From a virus, in IMG/VR virus record IMGVR_UViG_3300025102_000254, positions 1 through 25,629 of that record: 25,629 nucleotides of DNA; one strand, given 5' to 3'. Of this stretch, positions 16,456-21,586 are shown in pieces (the first letter of the stretch is position 1; each line of letters starts with the position of its first letter). The position numbers were made by a program, and so were the translations under genes. A model generated the notes under the pieces. It did not search any database. It saw only the letters and a program-made list of their open reading frames with translations, and was not told the origin of the DNA.

Positions 16456-16564
16456 GGTTGCCCCCCTCTCCCCTACTTTTTTCCTAAAACCAAAACGCTT
16501 TATTTTTACCCGGGTCCCCCTTTGTTCCTCCAGCGATCCCATTTCCGTTTACGTTTTTGCCCCC
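16456..16564. other. Pyrimidine-rich C-tract island, possible origin or G-quadruplex site
   Basis: In an AT-rich genome this stretch has repeated C runs on the plus strand: six C at 16461-16466, four at 16470-16473, CCCGGG at 16509-16514, five at 16516-16520, three at 16538-16540 and five at 16560-16564. Few purines lie between them. The minus strand is correspondingly G-tracted and could form G-quadruplexes. Its position at the divergence point would suit a replication origin or a switch site. Function is inferred only. Confidence 0.45.
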
Positions 16565-16593
16565 ATACATCTCTCCTACATTTGAGCATTTTG

Positions 16594-16624
16594 CATACTA
16601 AGTACGATACATATAAGATAATAT
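16594..16624 (+). promoter_or_regulatory. T7-like promoter P1
   Basis: This contains TACGA (16603-16607), 8 variable bases, then AGATAATAT, with the predicted +1 G at 16617. The upstream flank ACTAAG resembles the consensus ACTAAA. It is the first rightward promoter after the divergent region and leads to the 33-residue membrane peptide, with a 46-nt leader. Confidence 0.75.
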
Positions 16625-16662
16625 ACATGTAACTAAATTAATAATAACTTAAAACAAATAAC

Positions 16663-16764
16663 ATGAATAACTTAATTAACATTATCAAATCAAACTCTAT
16701 CTCCATCACAATGAATATTATATTCATATCATACTTCATCTTCTTATATTCAATAGCAATATAA
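16663..16764 (+). CDS. 33-residue hydrophobic peptide
   Basis: The short frame has a polar start (MNNLINIIKSNSISIT) followed by one membrane segment (NIIFISYFIFLYSIAI) and a stop. It is the first gene after promoter P1. Single-span early peptides of this size are common in phages and often act on host membranes, but there is no family match. The short length makes a chance frame possible; the promoter context is the main support. Confidence 0.45.
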   Translation: MNNLINIIKSNSISITMNIIFISYFIFLYSIAI

Positions 16765-16769
16765 TTAAT

Positions 16770-16801
16770 ACAAAGTAATAACGACTATACAAAGATAATA
16801 T
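16770..16801 (+). promoter_or_regulatory. T7-like promoter P2
   Basis: The core reads AACGA (16780-16784, one change from TACGA), then 8 bases and AGATAATAT, with the predicted +1 G at 16794. ACAAAGTAA stands upstream. The leader to the 71-residue gene at 16847 is 53 nt of A/T-rich sequence. Confidence 0.7.
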
Positions 16802-16846
16802 ATACAAATAAACTAAACTAATAATAACTAAATAAATATAACAATT

Positions 16847-17062
16847 ATGACTAATCAAATAACTAAATCAAGATTCATTATCTCTAACTCTCTACTAGGT
16901 TCTAACCTCATCATAACATTCACTAATAAAAAAGGCGAATCATATACATACGATCACGATCAAGTGTTTGCTAACAATCAAACAAGATTACTATCCATGA
17001 ACTGCTTCATTAAGTATGGCAATTACACTAACTCAAATAAAATACCTACTTGGGCTATATAA
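16847..17062 (+). CDS. Early small protein, paralogue of the gene at 17630
   Basis: The 71-residue protein aligns along its length with the 79-residue protein encoded at 17630. Shared elements are KSRF-I-I-S/RKSL-G, IITFTNKKGESYTYDHD versus IVTFTNSKGITYTYDHD, SMNCF-x-x-Y and YTNSN. It is small, beta-rich and without a membrane segment. The YTYDHD motif is the best conserved stretch. It looks like an early host-takeover protein that was duplicated; the target is unknown. Confidence 0.7.
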   Translation: MTNQITKSRFIISNSLLGSNLIITFTNKKGESYTYDHDQVFANNQTRLLSMNCFIKYGNYTNSNKIPTWAI

Positions 17063-17066
17063 TAAG

Positions 17067-17097
17067 CAAACTAAATACGAATAACTTAAGATAATAT
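17067..17097 (+). promoter_or_regulatory. T7-like promoter P3
   Basis: CAAACTAAATACGA, 8 bases, then AGATAATAT, with the predicted +1 G at 17090. It begins 5 nt after the preceding gene and leads to the 46-residue gene at 17121 with a 31-nt leader. Confidence 0.78.
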
Positions 17098-17120
17098 AAT
17101 AAACTAATAAAATAAATAAT

Positions 17121-17261
17121 ATGAATAATTTAACTAAAAAACAATCTCACGAAATTACTAATCTTTACGACATGCTTAGCAATGGCTGGCATTATACTAA
17201 TCATCCAATGCATTACAAGTTTATGCAAGCTCACAATGATTTACCTGATTACAATGAGTAA
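17121..17261 (+). CDS. 46-residue early hypothetical protein
   Basis: The protein is short, polar and helical at the start (MNNLTKKQSHEITNLYDML), then aromatic and His-rich (NGWHYTNHPMHYKFMQAH). The family is not recognised. It has its own promoter (P3), and the copy B hairpin begins 5 nt after its stop, which supports a monocistronic unit. Confidence 0.55.
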   Translation: MNNLTKKQSHEITNLYDMLSNGWHYTNHPMHYKFMQAHNDLPDYNE

Positions 17262-17265
17262 ACTA

Positions 17266-17308
17266 TGACAATAGCCTGTTACTCTTATATACTAACAAGC
17301 TAATGTCA
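17266..17308 (+). ncRNA. TGACA...TGTCA hairpin element, copy B
   Basis: The 43-nt hairpin has paired blocks TGACA (17266-17270)/TGTCA (17304-17308), AGC/GCT, and TGTTA (17277-17281)/TAACA (17293-17297), with an 11-nt loop. It is related to copy A on the other strand. It lies directly after the 46-residue gene, so it may end or process that transcript, or bind a regulator. No U-tract follows immediately, which argues against a classical terminator. Confidence 0.65.
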
Positions 17309-17410
17309 CACTACACTATTAATATTAATTAATATAACTATGTAAGTTATTGAGAAATCAAGTGTTGAACTATAAACTAATTTTTAACTAATAAACAAAT
17401 ATACACCTTT
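17309..17410. other. Intergenic A/T-rich spacer
   Basis: This is a roughly 100-nt stretch between the copy B hairpin and promoter P4. It is A/T-rich with repeated TAATATTAATTAATAT. No reading frame or convincing structure was found. Confidence 0.5.
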
Positions 17411-17442
17411 ACAAATTAAATACGACACTAAAAAGATAATAT
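17411..17442 (+). promoter_or_regulatory. T7-like promoter P4
   Basis: ACAAATTAAATACGA, 8 bases (CACTAAAA), then AGATAATAT, with the predicted +1 G at 17435. It leads to the 28-residue membrane peptide with a 32-nt leader. Confidence 0.78.
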
Positions 17443-17466
17443 AACTAAATAACAAAAAATAATAAA

Positions 17467-17553
17467 ATGATAATACTTATTTCCACTCTTACGCTAATTA
17501 TACCAATTATAATACTAGGCGATATTATTCACCAATTAATAACTAATAAATAA
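17467..17553 (+). CDS. 28-residue hydrophobic peptide
   Basis: The frame encodes a single hydrophobic helix (IILISTLTLIIPIIILG) with a short polar tail. It has its own promoter (P4) and nothing else in the unit. That is good evidence for expression despite the length, though a non-coding transcript is possible. A role in the host membrane is inferred. Confidence 0.45.
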   Translation: MIILISTLTLIIPIIILGDIIHQLITNK

Positions 17554-17559
17554 TAATTG

Positions 17560-17590
17560 CAAACTAAATACGACAAAGCAAAGATAATAT
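17560..17590 (+). promoter_or_regulatory. T7-like promoter P5
   Basis: AAACTAAATACGA, 8 bases (CAAAGCAA), then AGATAATAT, with the predicted +1 G at 17583. It leads to the paralogous gene at 17630 with a 47-nt leader. Confidence 0.78.
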
Positions 17591-17629
17591 AAACGTAAAC
17601 TAAATATAAATAAATAAAATATAATAACT

Positions 17630-17869
17630 ATGAAAACTAATAATTTAACAACAAAAAGATTTGTAATAAGAAAATCTTTAATCGGCGAAAACGCTATCGT
17701 AACTTTTACTAACTCAAAAGGTATAACTTATACTTATGACCATGACGAGATCTACTCTACGTTTCAAGAAAAATTCGAGTCAATGAATTGCTTTCAAGAG
17801 TATAAATCTTACACTAACTCTAATATTGTACCAAAATTCTGCAGAGAATTAGCTACAGTAAGTGAGTAG
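17630..17869 (+). CDS. Early small protein, paralogue of the gene at 16847
   Basis: This is the 79-residue partner of the protein at 16847. It keeps KRFVIRKSLIGENAIVTFTN, YTYDHDEIY, SMNCFQEYKSYTNSN and a longer, more polar C-terminus (KFCRELATVSE). It is beta-rich, with no signal or membrane segment. The two copies have separate promoters and lie about 570 bp apart, consistent with tandem duplication and divergence. The function is unknown. Confidence 0.72.
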   Translation: MKTNNLTTKRFVIRKSLIGENAIVTFTNSKGITYTYDHDEIYSTFQEKFESMNCFQEYKSYTNSNIVPKFCRELATVSE

Positions 17870-17906
17870 TAAACTAAACTCGTCGTTGATCACCATAATT
17901 TAGCGA

Positions 17907-17937
17907 GTATAAATAATACGAACACTTGGTGCAGCAC
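17907..17937 (+). promoter_or_regulatory. Degenerate promoter-like half motif
   Basis: AATACGAACACTT occurs here (TACGA at 17917-17921) with the same core and spacer start as copies P8 and P9, but the AGATAATAT initiation half is replaced by TGCAGCACA. It may be a weak or decayed promoter for the gene at 17957. The stretch before it (17870-17906) has a possible ACTCG/CGAGT stem. Confidence 0.35.
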
Positions 17938-17956
17938 AAACTAATAAATAATAACT

Positions 17957-18133
17957 ATGAATAACTTTGAATACGAGTTCGAGATCATACTTCCTGATGG
18001 TGAAACTACTTATCAGTACAATGACTCACCTAAACTAACTAATGACTTTATTGACTTCTTAAATGAAGTAGATATAGATATCACTAAATGTATTTACAAA
18101 GTATATAATTTAAAAACTGAACACTATGTATAA
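17957..18133 (+). CDS. 58-residue acidic hypothetical protein
   Basis: This small acidic protein begins MNNFEYEFEIILPDGETTYQ and has a helical FIDFLNEVDIDITKCIYK end. No family is recognised. Its last 8 nt overlap the next gene's ATG in another frame, so the two are coupled. It is preceded by the degenerate promoter motif. Confidence 0.6.
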   Translation: MNNFEYEFEIILPDGETTYQYNDSPKLTNDFIDFLNEVDIDITKCIYKVYNLKTEHYV

Positions 18134-18326
18134 TCCTAATAATCCCTCAAACTGGTCTTGGTCAAAAGCTTTCGCAGAAATGGAAAAGACTGTAAATCAA
18201 GCTGAACTCACTCAGCAATCTATTAATCACGTAATAAACTATACTGGTGAAGCTAATGGTGTTTTTATGACACTAAGCAAAAACCAACAAGATGATGTTT
18301 ACGAAATACTAGGTCAAATACTATGA
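18126..18326 (+). CDS. Hypothetical small helical protein
   Basis: This 66-residue polar protein begins MYNPNNPSNWSWSKAFAEME and ends in helices (AELTQQSINHVINYTGEA and LSKNQQDDVYEILGQI). It starts inside the end of the gene before it and stops over the next ATG (ATGA). The Trp/Ser-rich start resembles other small marine-phage proteins, but I cannot name a family. Confidence 0.6.
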   Translation: MYNPNNPSNWSWSKAFAEMEKTVNQAELTQQSINHVINYTGEANGVFMTLSKNQQDDVYEILGQIL

Positions 18327-18550
18327 TTAAAATAATACTAACCATAGCACAACTATTTCAACCATACGATCTACCTGAAGAAGCTTATTGGAATGAAGCA
18401 ATAGATAATGTTCAAGATCAAATGACTTGGATAAGAGAAGATCTAAATAATGGTAGAATAACTGAAGAACAAGCAGAAATATCCTTACAAAATTTAGATA
18501 GAACTGAAGATCTACTTATAAAATTATACAAATTAAATACGAACAAGTAA
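18323..18550 (+). CDS. Hypothetical helical protein with hydrophobic start
   Basis: The 75-residue protein has a hydrophobic N-terminus (MIKIILTIAQLFQPYD) that could be a signal peptide or a buried helix. Two acidic helices follow (EEAYWNEAIDNVQDQMTWI and TEEQAEISLQNLDRTEDL). It overlaps the gene before it by ATGA. Promoter P6 overlaps its last codons, so its 3-prime end doubles as a regulatory sequence. The design recalls the gene at 18975, but clear paralogy was not shown. Confidence 0.6.
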   Translation: MIKIILTIAQLFQPYDLPEEAYWNEAIDNVQDQMTWIREDLNNGRITEEQAEISLQNLDRTEDLLIKLYKLNTNK

Positions 18551-18559
18551 AGATAATAT
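18528..18559 (+). promoter_or_regulatory. T7-like promoter P6 (inside a gene end)
   Basis: ACAAATTAAATACGA, 8 bases (ACAAGTAA), then AGATAATAT, with the predicted +1 G at 18552. It lies across the last codons of the gene at 18323. The following ATG at 18564 gives a 12-nt leader. Confidence 0.8.
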
Positions 18560-18563
18560 AAAT

Positions 18564-18827
18564 ATGAATAATCACAAATACATATCAACTAAATATCTCG
18601 ACGCCATCATTCTCGATGACGACTACATCAAACTAGTAATTAACAAAGTACAAAAATCTCCGTACGGTTATACTAAACGAGATCTATTATCTTCACCATT
18701 CGGTGTAAAAACAAAAGCATTCACTTACGATTTTGTAAGTAATAAGGTAGACGAGGTGTATTCTACCTTTCACAAAGACGAAATACACGAGTTAATAACC
18801 AAAGTAAAAAAGTATAAAAATGGTTAA
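18564..18827 (+). CDS. Hypothetical basic early protein
   Basis: The 87-residue basic protein has beta strands and helices in a mixed pattern: KYISTKYLDAIILDDDYIKL, KSPYGYTKRDLLSSPFG, then a helical end (HELITKVKKYKNG). No motif is recognised. It starts 12 nt after the +1 of P6 and overlaps the next small membrane gene by 8 nt. Confidence 0.6.
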   Translation: MNNHKYISTKYLDAIILDDDYIKLVINKVQKSPYGYTKRDLLSSPFGVKTKAFTYDFVSNKVDEVYSTFHKDEIHELITKVKKYKNG

Positions 18828-18978
18828 ACAAGCAATAAAAAAGTTCTGCTACAAAGCAGTCGAGTGGCACATGCTTAAAATATATGCAACAATTATGACT
18901 ACAATATTCGTAGGAATATGGTTAACAGCGATGGTCGCTGTAGTAAGAGAAATGTTACAAACATTCTTTGGAATATGA
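18820..18978 (+). CDS. Small single-span membrane protein
   Basis: The 52-residue frame has a basic start (MVKQAIKKFCYKAVEW) and one membrane segment (IMTTIFVGIWLTAMVAVV, about 25-42). Its ATG lies inside the end of the gene before it and its stop overlaps the next ATG (ATGA). Positive charges before the helix suggest an N-in orientation. The function is unknown. Confidence 0.6.
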   Translation: MVKQAIKKFCYKAVEWHMLKIYATIMTTIFVGIWLTAMVAVVREMLQTFFGI

Positions 18979-19199
18979 AAAAACTATTATTAATACCAAT
19001 GTTATTATTTTCACAACATCCAAGTGATATAAATGAAAGAAAAACTATTGAAGGAGTTTTAATTAATGTTAAAGAATTACAAAGATGGGTTAACATAGAT
19101 TTCAACGCGAAAGTGATAGATCCAGAAACTGCTAGTATGTACTACAGTTTATTAGAAGTAACTATAAACCAATTAGAAAGTATAAAAGATGATAAGTAA
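18975..19199 (+). CDS. Small protein with signal-peptide-like start
   Basis: I choose the ATG at 18975 (74 residues), because it makes the usual ATGA overlap and removes a frame that duplicates the previous gene. The N-terminus MKKLLLIPMLLFSQHPS looks like a short signal peptide without a lipobox cysteine. The rest is helical and polar (VLINVKELQRWVNIDF, then LLEVTINQLESIKDD). It may act outside the cytosol or at the membrane. The function is unknown. Confidence 0.6.
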   Translation: MKKLLLIPMLLFSQHPSDINERKTIEGVLINVKELQRWVNIDFNAKVIDPETASMYYSLLEVTINQLESIKDDK

Positions 19200-19341
19200 A
19201 ACAATAAAACAGTTGCAAAACCTGTATTCTTGGAATCAGTTTTACCAAGACAGGAAGATGAAGGCTGAAATGAAAAAGTGCCAAAGTGAAATTCACCACT
19301 TGAAAAATGTGATTAACGAATTAAAAACTAAGAAAAAATGA
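19189..19341 (+). CDS. 50-residue basic coiled-coil protein
   Basis: This small, highly basic protein is helical throughout: KTIKQLQNLYSWNQFYQ, KMKAEMKKCQSEIHHLKN and VINELKTKKK. The spacing of Leu, Ile and Met suggests a short coiled coil. It overlaps the gene before it by 11 nt and the gene after it by ATGA. No family is recognised. Confidence 0.6.
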   Translation: MISKTIKQLQNLYSWNQFYQDRKMKAEMKKCQSEIHHLKNVINELKTKKK

Positions 19342-19628
19342 ATAGTACTAATGCAATAGAAAAAGCGCTAAAAGAAAGAGTAAGTGCAGAGTGCAGAGAA
19401 ATAGTTAACGACTTTATATCTGACTTAGAAAAACTATCAAAGAAATATGGTGGAGCTAGTAGCTTTTATGATTTTAAAGCTTGTAAAAGTAGTGATACTA
19501 GAGAATTTATGGTAACAGGAACTCATGGAGTGACAGAAGTATTACATAGAATGATACTAGATAATCACGGTAGTGCTATGTTAAAGTTTAAATCAAAAGA
19601 ATTACTAAATAAACTAGAATTAATATGA
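19338..19628 (+). CDS. Hypothetical early protein
   Basis: The 96-residue protein has an amphipathic N-terminal half (IEKALKERVSAECREIVND, then FISDLEKLSKKYGGASSFYD), a glycine-rich FMVTGTHGVTEVLHRM turn, and a helical end (KFKSKELLNKLELI). There is no catalytic pattern and no membrane segment. It is joined to both neighbours by ATGA overlaps. Confidence 0.6.
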   Translation: MNSTNAIEKALKERVSAECREIVNDFISDLEKLSKKYGGASSFYDFKACKSSDTREFMVTGTHGVTEVLHRMILDNHGSAMLKFKSKELLNKLELI

Positions 19629-19738
19629 GTTGCCCATGGGAAGTAGCTTACCAACTACATAAAGATAGGTACACTAAAGACGAAATAGATGACATGCTAT
19701 TATGTGAAATTAACGAACTAATATACGATTATGAGTAA
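19625..19738 (+). CDS. 37-residue hypothetical protein
   Basis: This frame (MSCPWEVAYQLHKDRYTK, then DEIDDMLLCEINELIYDYE) is acidic and helical. It sits exactly between two ATGA-type junctions, overlapping the previous stop by four bases and the next gene by eight. The helical DEIDDMLLCEINELIYDY end may be a protein-interaction helix. The function is unknown. Confidence 0.6.
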   Translation: MSCPWEVAYQLHKDRYTKDEIDDMLLCEINELIYDYE

Positions 19739-19931
19739 GAGTAAACAAATATATTGGAATCCTGACACTATAGATCATTTTATATTCATAAGTAATTATG
19801 CAGATGTAGATCAAGTGTTGACACAAGTTGAACAGTTTGTAAGTATAGACTGCGAACTACAAGGAAATGATACTGAGAAAGACTTAGTAGAAGACTTAAT
19901 GAATAAAATATACGAAAGAAGATATGAGTAA
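19731..19931 (+). CDS. Acidic hypothetical protein
   Basis: The 66-residue protein has an aromatic N-terminal part (SKQIYWNPDTIDHFIFISN) and an acidic helical end (VDQVLTQVEQFVSIDCELQG, then DLVEDLMNKIYERRYE). No family is recognised. It overlaps the genes on both sides by eight bases. Confidence 0.55.
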   Translation: MSKSKQIYWNPDTIDHFIFISNYADVDQVLTQVEQFVSIDCELQGNDTEKDLVEDLMNKIYERRYE

Positions 19932-20157
19932 TATGAGTTACTGCAGATTTGAAAATACTCTGCGAGATTTACAAGACTGTGTATGGGCACTTGAAGAAGG
20001 TGAACTAGAGAATGGTGGATCAGAAATGGACGCAGCAGTTGAAATGCTAGAAGCATGCAGAGAATATTTAGATTTAGAATACAAAATAGATAAAATAATT
20101 GAAGAAGATGGAGACGGTGAGTCAGTATTCTTCACTAAAAACTACGGAAAAATATGA
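19924..20157 (+). CDS. Conserved phage protein (MSYCRFENTLRDLQDC type)
   Basis: The 77-residue protein contains MSYCRFENTLRDLQDCVW (4-21), a start shared by many small phage proteins. A long acidic helical body follows (EEGELENGGSEMDAAVEML). The second Met (residue 4) is the likely real start, at 19933. The conserved opening suggests a fixed binding role. Biochemical function is unknown. Confidence 0.7.
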   Translation: MSNMSYCRFENTLRDLQDCVWALEEGELENGGSEMDAAVEMLEACREYLDLEYKIDKIIEEDGDGESVFFTKNYGKI

Positions 20158-20357
20158 ATGAAATACAAGCAATAGAGGCTATAACAAAAGATATCTTAGC
20201 CGGATACTATGGTAATACACAAAAAGCAGGCACTGAAACACAGAAATGGCAATATGCTCACAACCAAGCAAGGAAAATTTTTGAAGGTGAGTTACTAATA
20301 GATCCTGACCACACTTGGTTTGATGATCAAGGCGATGTAAAGTTTGAAGAACTATGA
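20154..20357 (+). CDS. Hypothetical early protein
   Basis: The 67-residue protein is helical and polar: IQAIEAITKDILAGYYGNTQ, WQYAHNQARKIFEGELLIDP, then a short acidic end (DHTWFDDQGDVKFEEL). It overlaps both neighbours by ATGA. The Trp and Tyr content in the middle helix suggests a packed fold. The function is unknown. Confidence 0.6.
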   Translation: MNEIQAIEAITKDILAGYYGNTQKAGTETQKWQYAHNQARKIFEGELLIDPDHTWFDDQGDVKFEEL

Positions 20358-20947
20358 GAAGAAGACAAATAAGATTGTCAAAAGATTGGAGAAATTACAA
20401 AAATAAACACCCAAATAGTAAATGGTTGGTCTGTGGAATAGGTCCTTCTATTAAAAATATAAATTTTAATGAGTATAAAGATCATTTACTTATAGGTGTA
20501 AACGATATAGAAAAAATAATTAAACCTGACTATCTAGTTATAGTAGATAGAATAGGAACTTTTGATGGCGAAAGAAGAAATACTATAATAAATACTAAGT
20601 GTGAAGAGATATTTGTTAACAATCCTCAATTTTCAAGAGAATTAGGAAACTTTGATCATCAAAGATTAATAAATATACCATTAATAAACATAATAAAAAA
20701 ACCTAATCTTTCAACTGAAAAAATAGTTTTTAGTAATAATTCTACATTTGTAGCCTGTGACTTAGCTAGAATAATGGGAGGAACAGATATTAAGTTAATA
20801 GGAGTTGACTTTACCGACCACAAATCTTTAGATAATCCTAAACAATTAGAAAGAATAAATAATGACTACAGCATATTAAACAAAGCTTTTAAACAAAGAA
20901 ATATAAAATTAACTAATTTATCACAAACAAGCAAATTAAAACTATGA
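20354..20947 (+). CDS. MptE/DUF115-like Rossmann-fold protein
   Basis: The 197-residue protein has a nucleotide-binding-style pattern: WLVCGIGPSI (24-33), LLIGVNDIEKIIKPDYLVIVD (45-65), then SNNSTFVACDLARIMGGTD and IKLIGVDFTDH. The NNS-x-F-x-A-x-x-L-A-x-x-x-G-x-x-x-I-x-L-(I/L)-G-x-D block recalls DUF115/MptE-like proteins (6-hydroxymethylpterin diphosphokinase-related) and glycosyl-type phage enzymes. It may act on a nucleotide or nucleotide sugar. It sits among unnamed early genes, so its substrate cannot be inferred. Confidence 0.65.
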   Translation: MRRRQIRLSKDWRNYKNKHPNSKWLVCGIGPSIKNINFNEYKDHLLIGVNDIEKIIKPDYLVIVDRIGTFDGERRNTIINTKCEEIFVNNPQFSRELGNFDHQRLINIPLINIIKKPNLSTEKIVFSNNSTFVACDLARIMGGTDIKLIGVDFTDHKSLDNPKQLERINNDYSILNKAFKQRNIKLTNLSQTSKLKL

Positions 20948-21072
20948 AATTAACTGAAAAAGATTACAATACACTTGCTAGACTTAGATGGCTGCAGGTA
21001 AATGAATTAGCTCTTAAATACTCTAATGATGCGGAGTATGGTGAAGTAGTAAGAGAACTAATAAAAAAATAA
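20944..21072 (+). CDS. 42-residue basic hypothetical protein
   Basis: This short basic helical protein (MKLTEKDYNTLARLRWLQVN, then ELALKYSNDAEYGEVVRELI) is joined to the Rossmann-like gene by an ATGA overlap. It ends at the left edge of promoter P7, so it is the last gene of its unit. The function is unknown. Confidence 0.6.
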   Translation: MKLTEKDYNTLARLRWLQVNELALKYSNDAEYGEVVRELIKK

Positions 21073-21073
21073 T

Positions 21074-21105
21074 ACAAACTAAAAACGATTACTTATAGAT
21101 AATAT
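21074..21105 (+). promoter_or_regulatory. T7-like promoter P7
   Basis: ACAAACTAAAAACGA (AACGA variant), 8 bases (TTACTTAT), then AGATAATAT, with the predicted +1 G at 21098. The ATG at 21110 follows after a 12-nt leader. Confidence 0.75.
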
Positions 21106-21109
21106 AAAT

Positions 21110-21271
21110 ATGAACGACAAAAATAAAATACAAACAATAAAATTTTATCCAAGCGACAGATCTAAGATAAAATTAGGAAACAAATTATACAAAGGTTATA
21201 CTATAGACAGCATTCCAGACGAGTGTAACTCATGGTTTAATTACAAAGGTTTAACTTTTGTAGTCAACTAA
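21110..21271 (+). CDS. 53-residue hypothetical protein
   Basis: The basic, beta-rich protein (KIQTIKFYPSDRSKIKLGNK, then YTIDSIPDECNSWFNYKG) is the only gene in the P7 unit before the structured RNA region. Its compact strands may make a small barrel. It is not recognised. The stop is 5 nt before the structured RNA stem. Confidence 0.6.
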   Translation: MNDKNKIQTIKFYPSDRSKIKLGNKLYKGYTIDSIPDECNSWFNYKGLTFVVN

Positions 21272-21276
21272 AACAT

Positions 21277-21546
21277 TGACAGGTGAATATGTGTAAGACT
21301 AAGAAGGGCTCGTTTCGAGACAGAAAGCATCATCTGCTATGGCACACCTGTCATACTTAAACCACGACTTCAACCCACCGTGTCGTAGCGGTGAAGAAGA
21401 CAAACAGTGGGGTTGAGTGACGGCTCAACTTGGACAGCGAGGTCAGGTGTATACTGATTAAATGAGGTAAATGTTCGCATAGAAAACCCATCGATGAAGT
21501 TACAGACTGTTCTAGACATGAGAGGTTCGAATCCTCTCTCTCGCTC
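21277..21546 (+). ncRNA. Large structured RNA candidate with tRNA-like T-arm
   Basis: This GC-richer, gene-free region folds into several stems. They are TGACAGGTG (21277-21285)/CACCTGTCA (21345-21353), CACCG/CGGTG (21376-21380/21389-21393), GTTGAG/CTCAAC (21412-21417/21424-21429) as an alternative to CAACCC/GGGTTG, and TCAG/CTGA (21443-21446/21454-21457). The 3-prime end has GAGAGG, loop TTCGAAT, CCTCTC (21520-21538), a perfect T-arm. AGCGAGG (21436-21442) pairs with TCTCGCT (21539-21545) like an acceptor stem, but the gap is 77 nt with no anticodon arm. A tRNA, or a tmRNA with a usual tag (no GCAGCTTAA-type end), is not supported. It may be a stable regulatory or tRNA-mimicking RNA. It lies between the P7 and P8 units. 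Confidence 0.6.
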
Positions 21547-21550
21547 TAAA

Positions 21551-21582
21551 ACAAATTAAATACGAACACTTATAGATAATAT
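21551..21582 (+). promoter_or_regulatory. T7-like promoter P8 (best consensus match)
   Basis: ACAAATTAAATACGA, 8 bases (ACACTTAT), then AGATAATAT, with the predicted +1 G at 21575. Against T7 AATACGACTCACTATAG it keeps AATACGA and TATAG at equal distance. The ATG at 21587 gives a 12-nt leader. Confidence 0.82.
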
Positions 21583-21586
21583 ATGT

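Larger units (their letters stand above)
16305..16593. promoter_or_regulatory. Divergent control region between late and early arms
   Basis: With the promoter after it, this forms a gene-free stretch of about 358 nt, from 16305 to 16662. From left to right it holds an A/T-rich 5-prime leader for the leftward operon (16305-16376), the TGACA...TGTCA hairpin (16377-16418), an AT-rich stretch with ATTATA (TATAAT on the minus strand, 16432-16437) that may be a leftward -10-like box, and a C-tract island (16456-16564). The TACGA promoter motif of the right arm is absent on the minus strand here, so the late operon must use another promoter type. Confidence 0.6.

Noticed and set aside
16330-16632. 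100-residue plus-strand frame in the divergent region
   Set aside because: It spans the hairpin element, C-tract island and promoter P1; composition is dictated by C runs (Pro, Leu, Phe) with no protein-like pattern.
21436-21546. Ordinary tRNA gene
   Set aside because: The T-arm and acceptor-like stem fit, but the 77-nt interval has no plausible D-arm plus anticodon arm in the right places.
21277-21546. Classical tmRNA
   Set aside because: No tag reading frame ending in an ALAA-type sequence, no TTCGACGG-type D-region, and no 5-prime end pairing to the 3-prime end at the expected distance.
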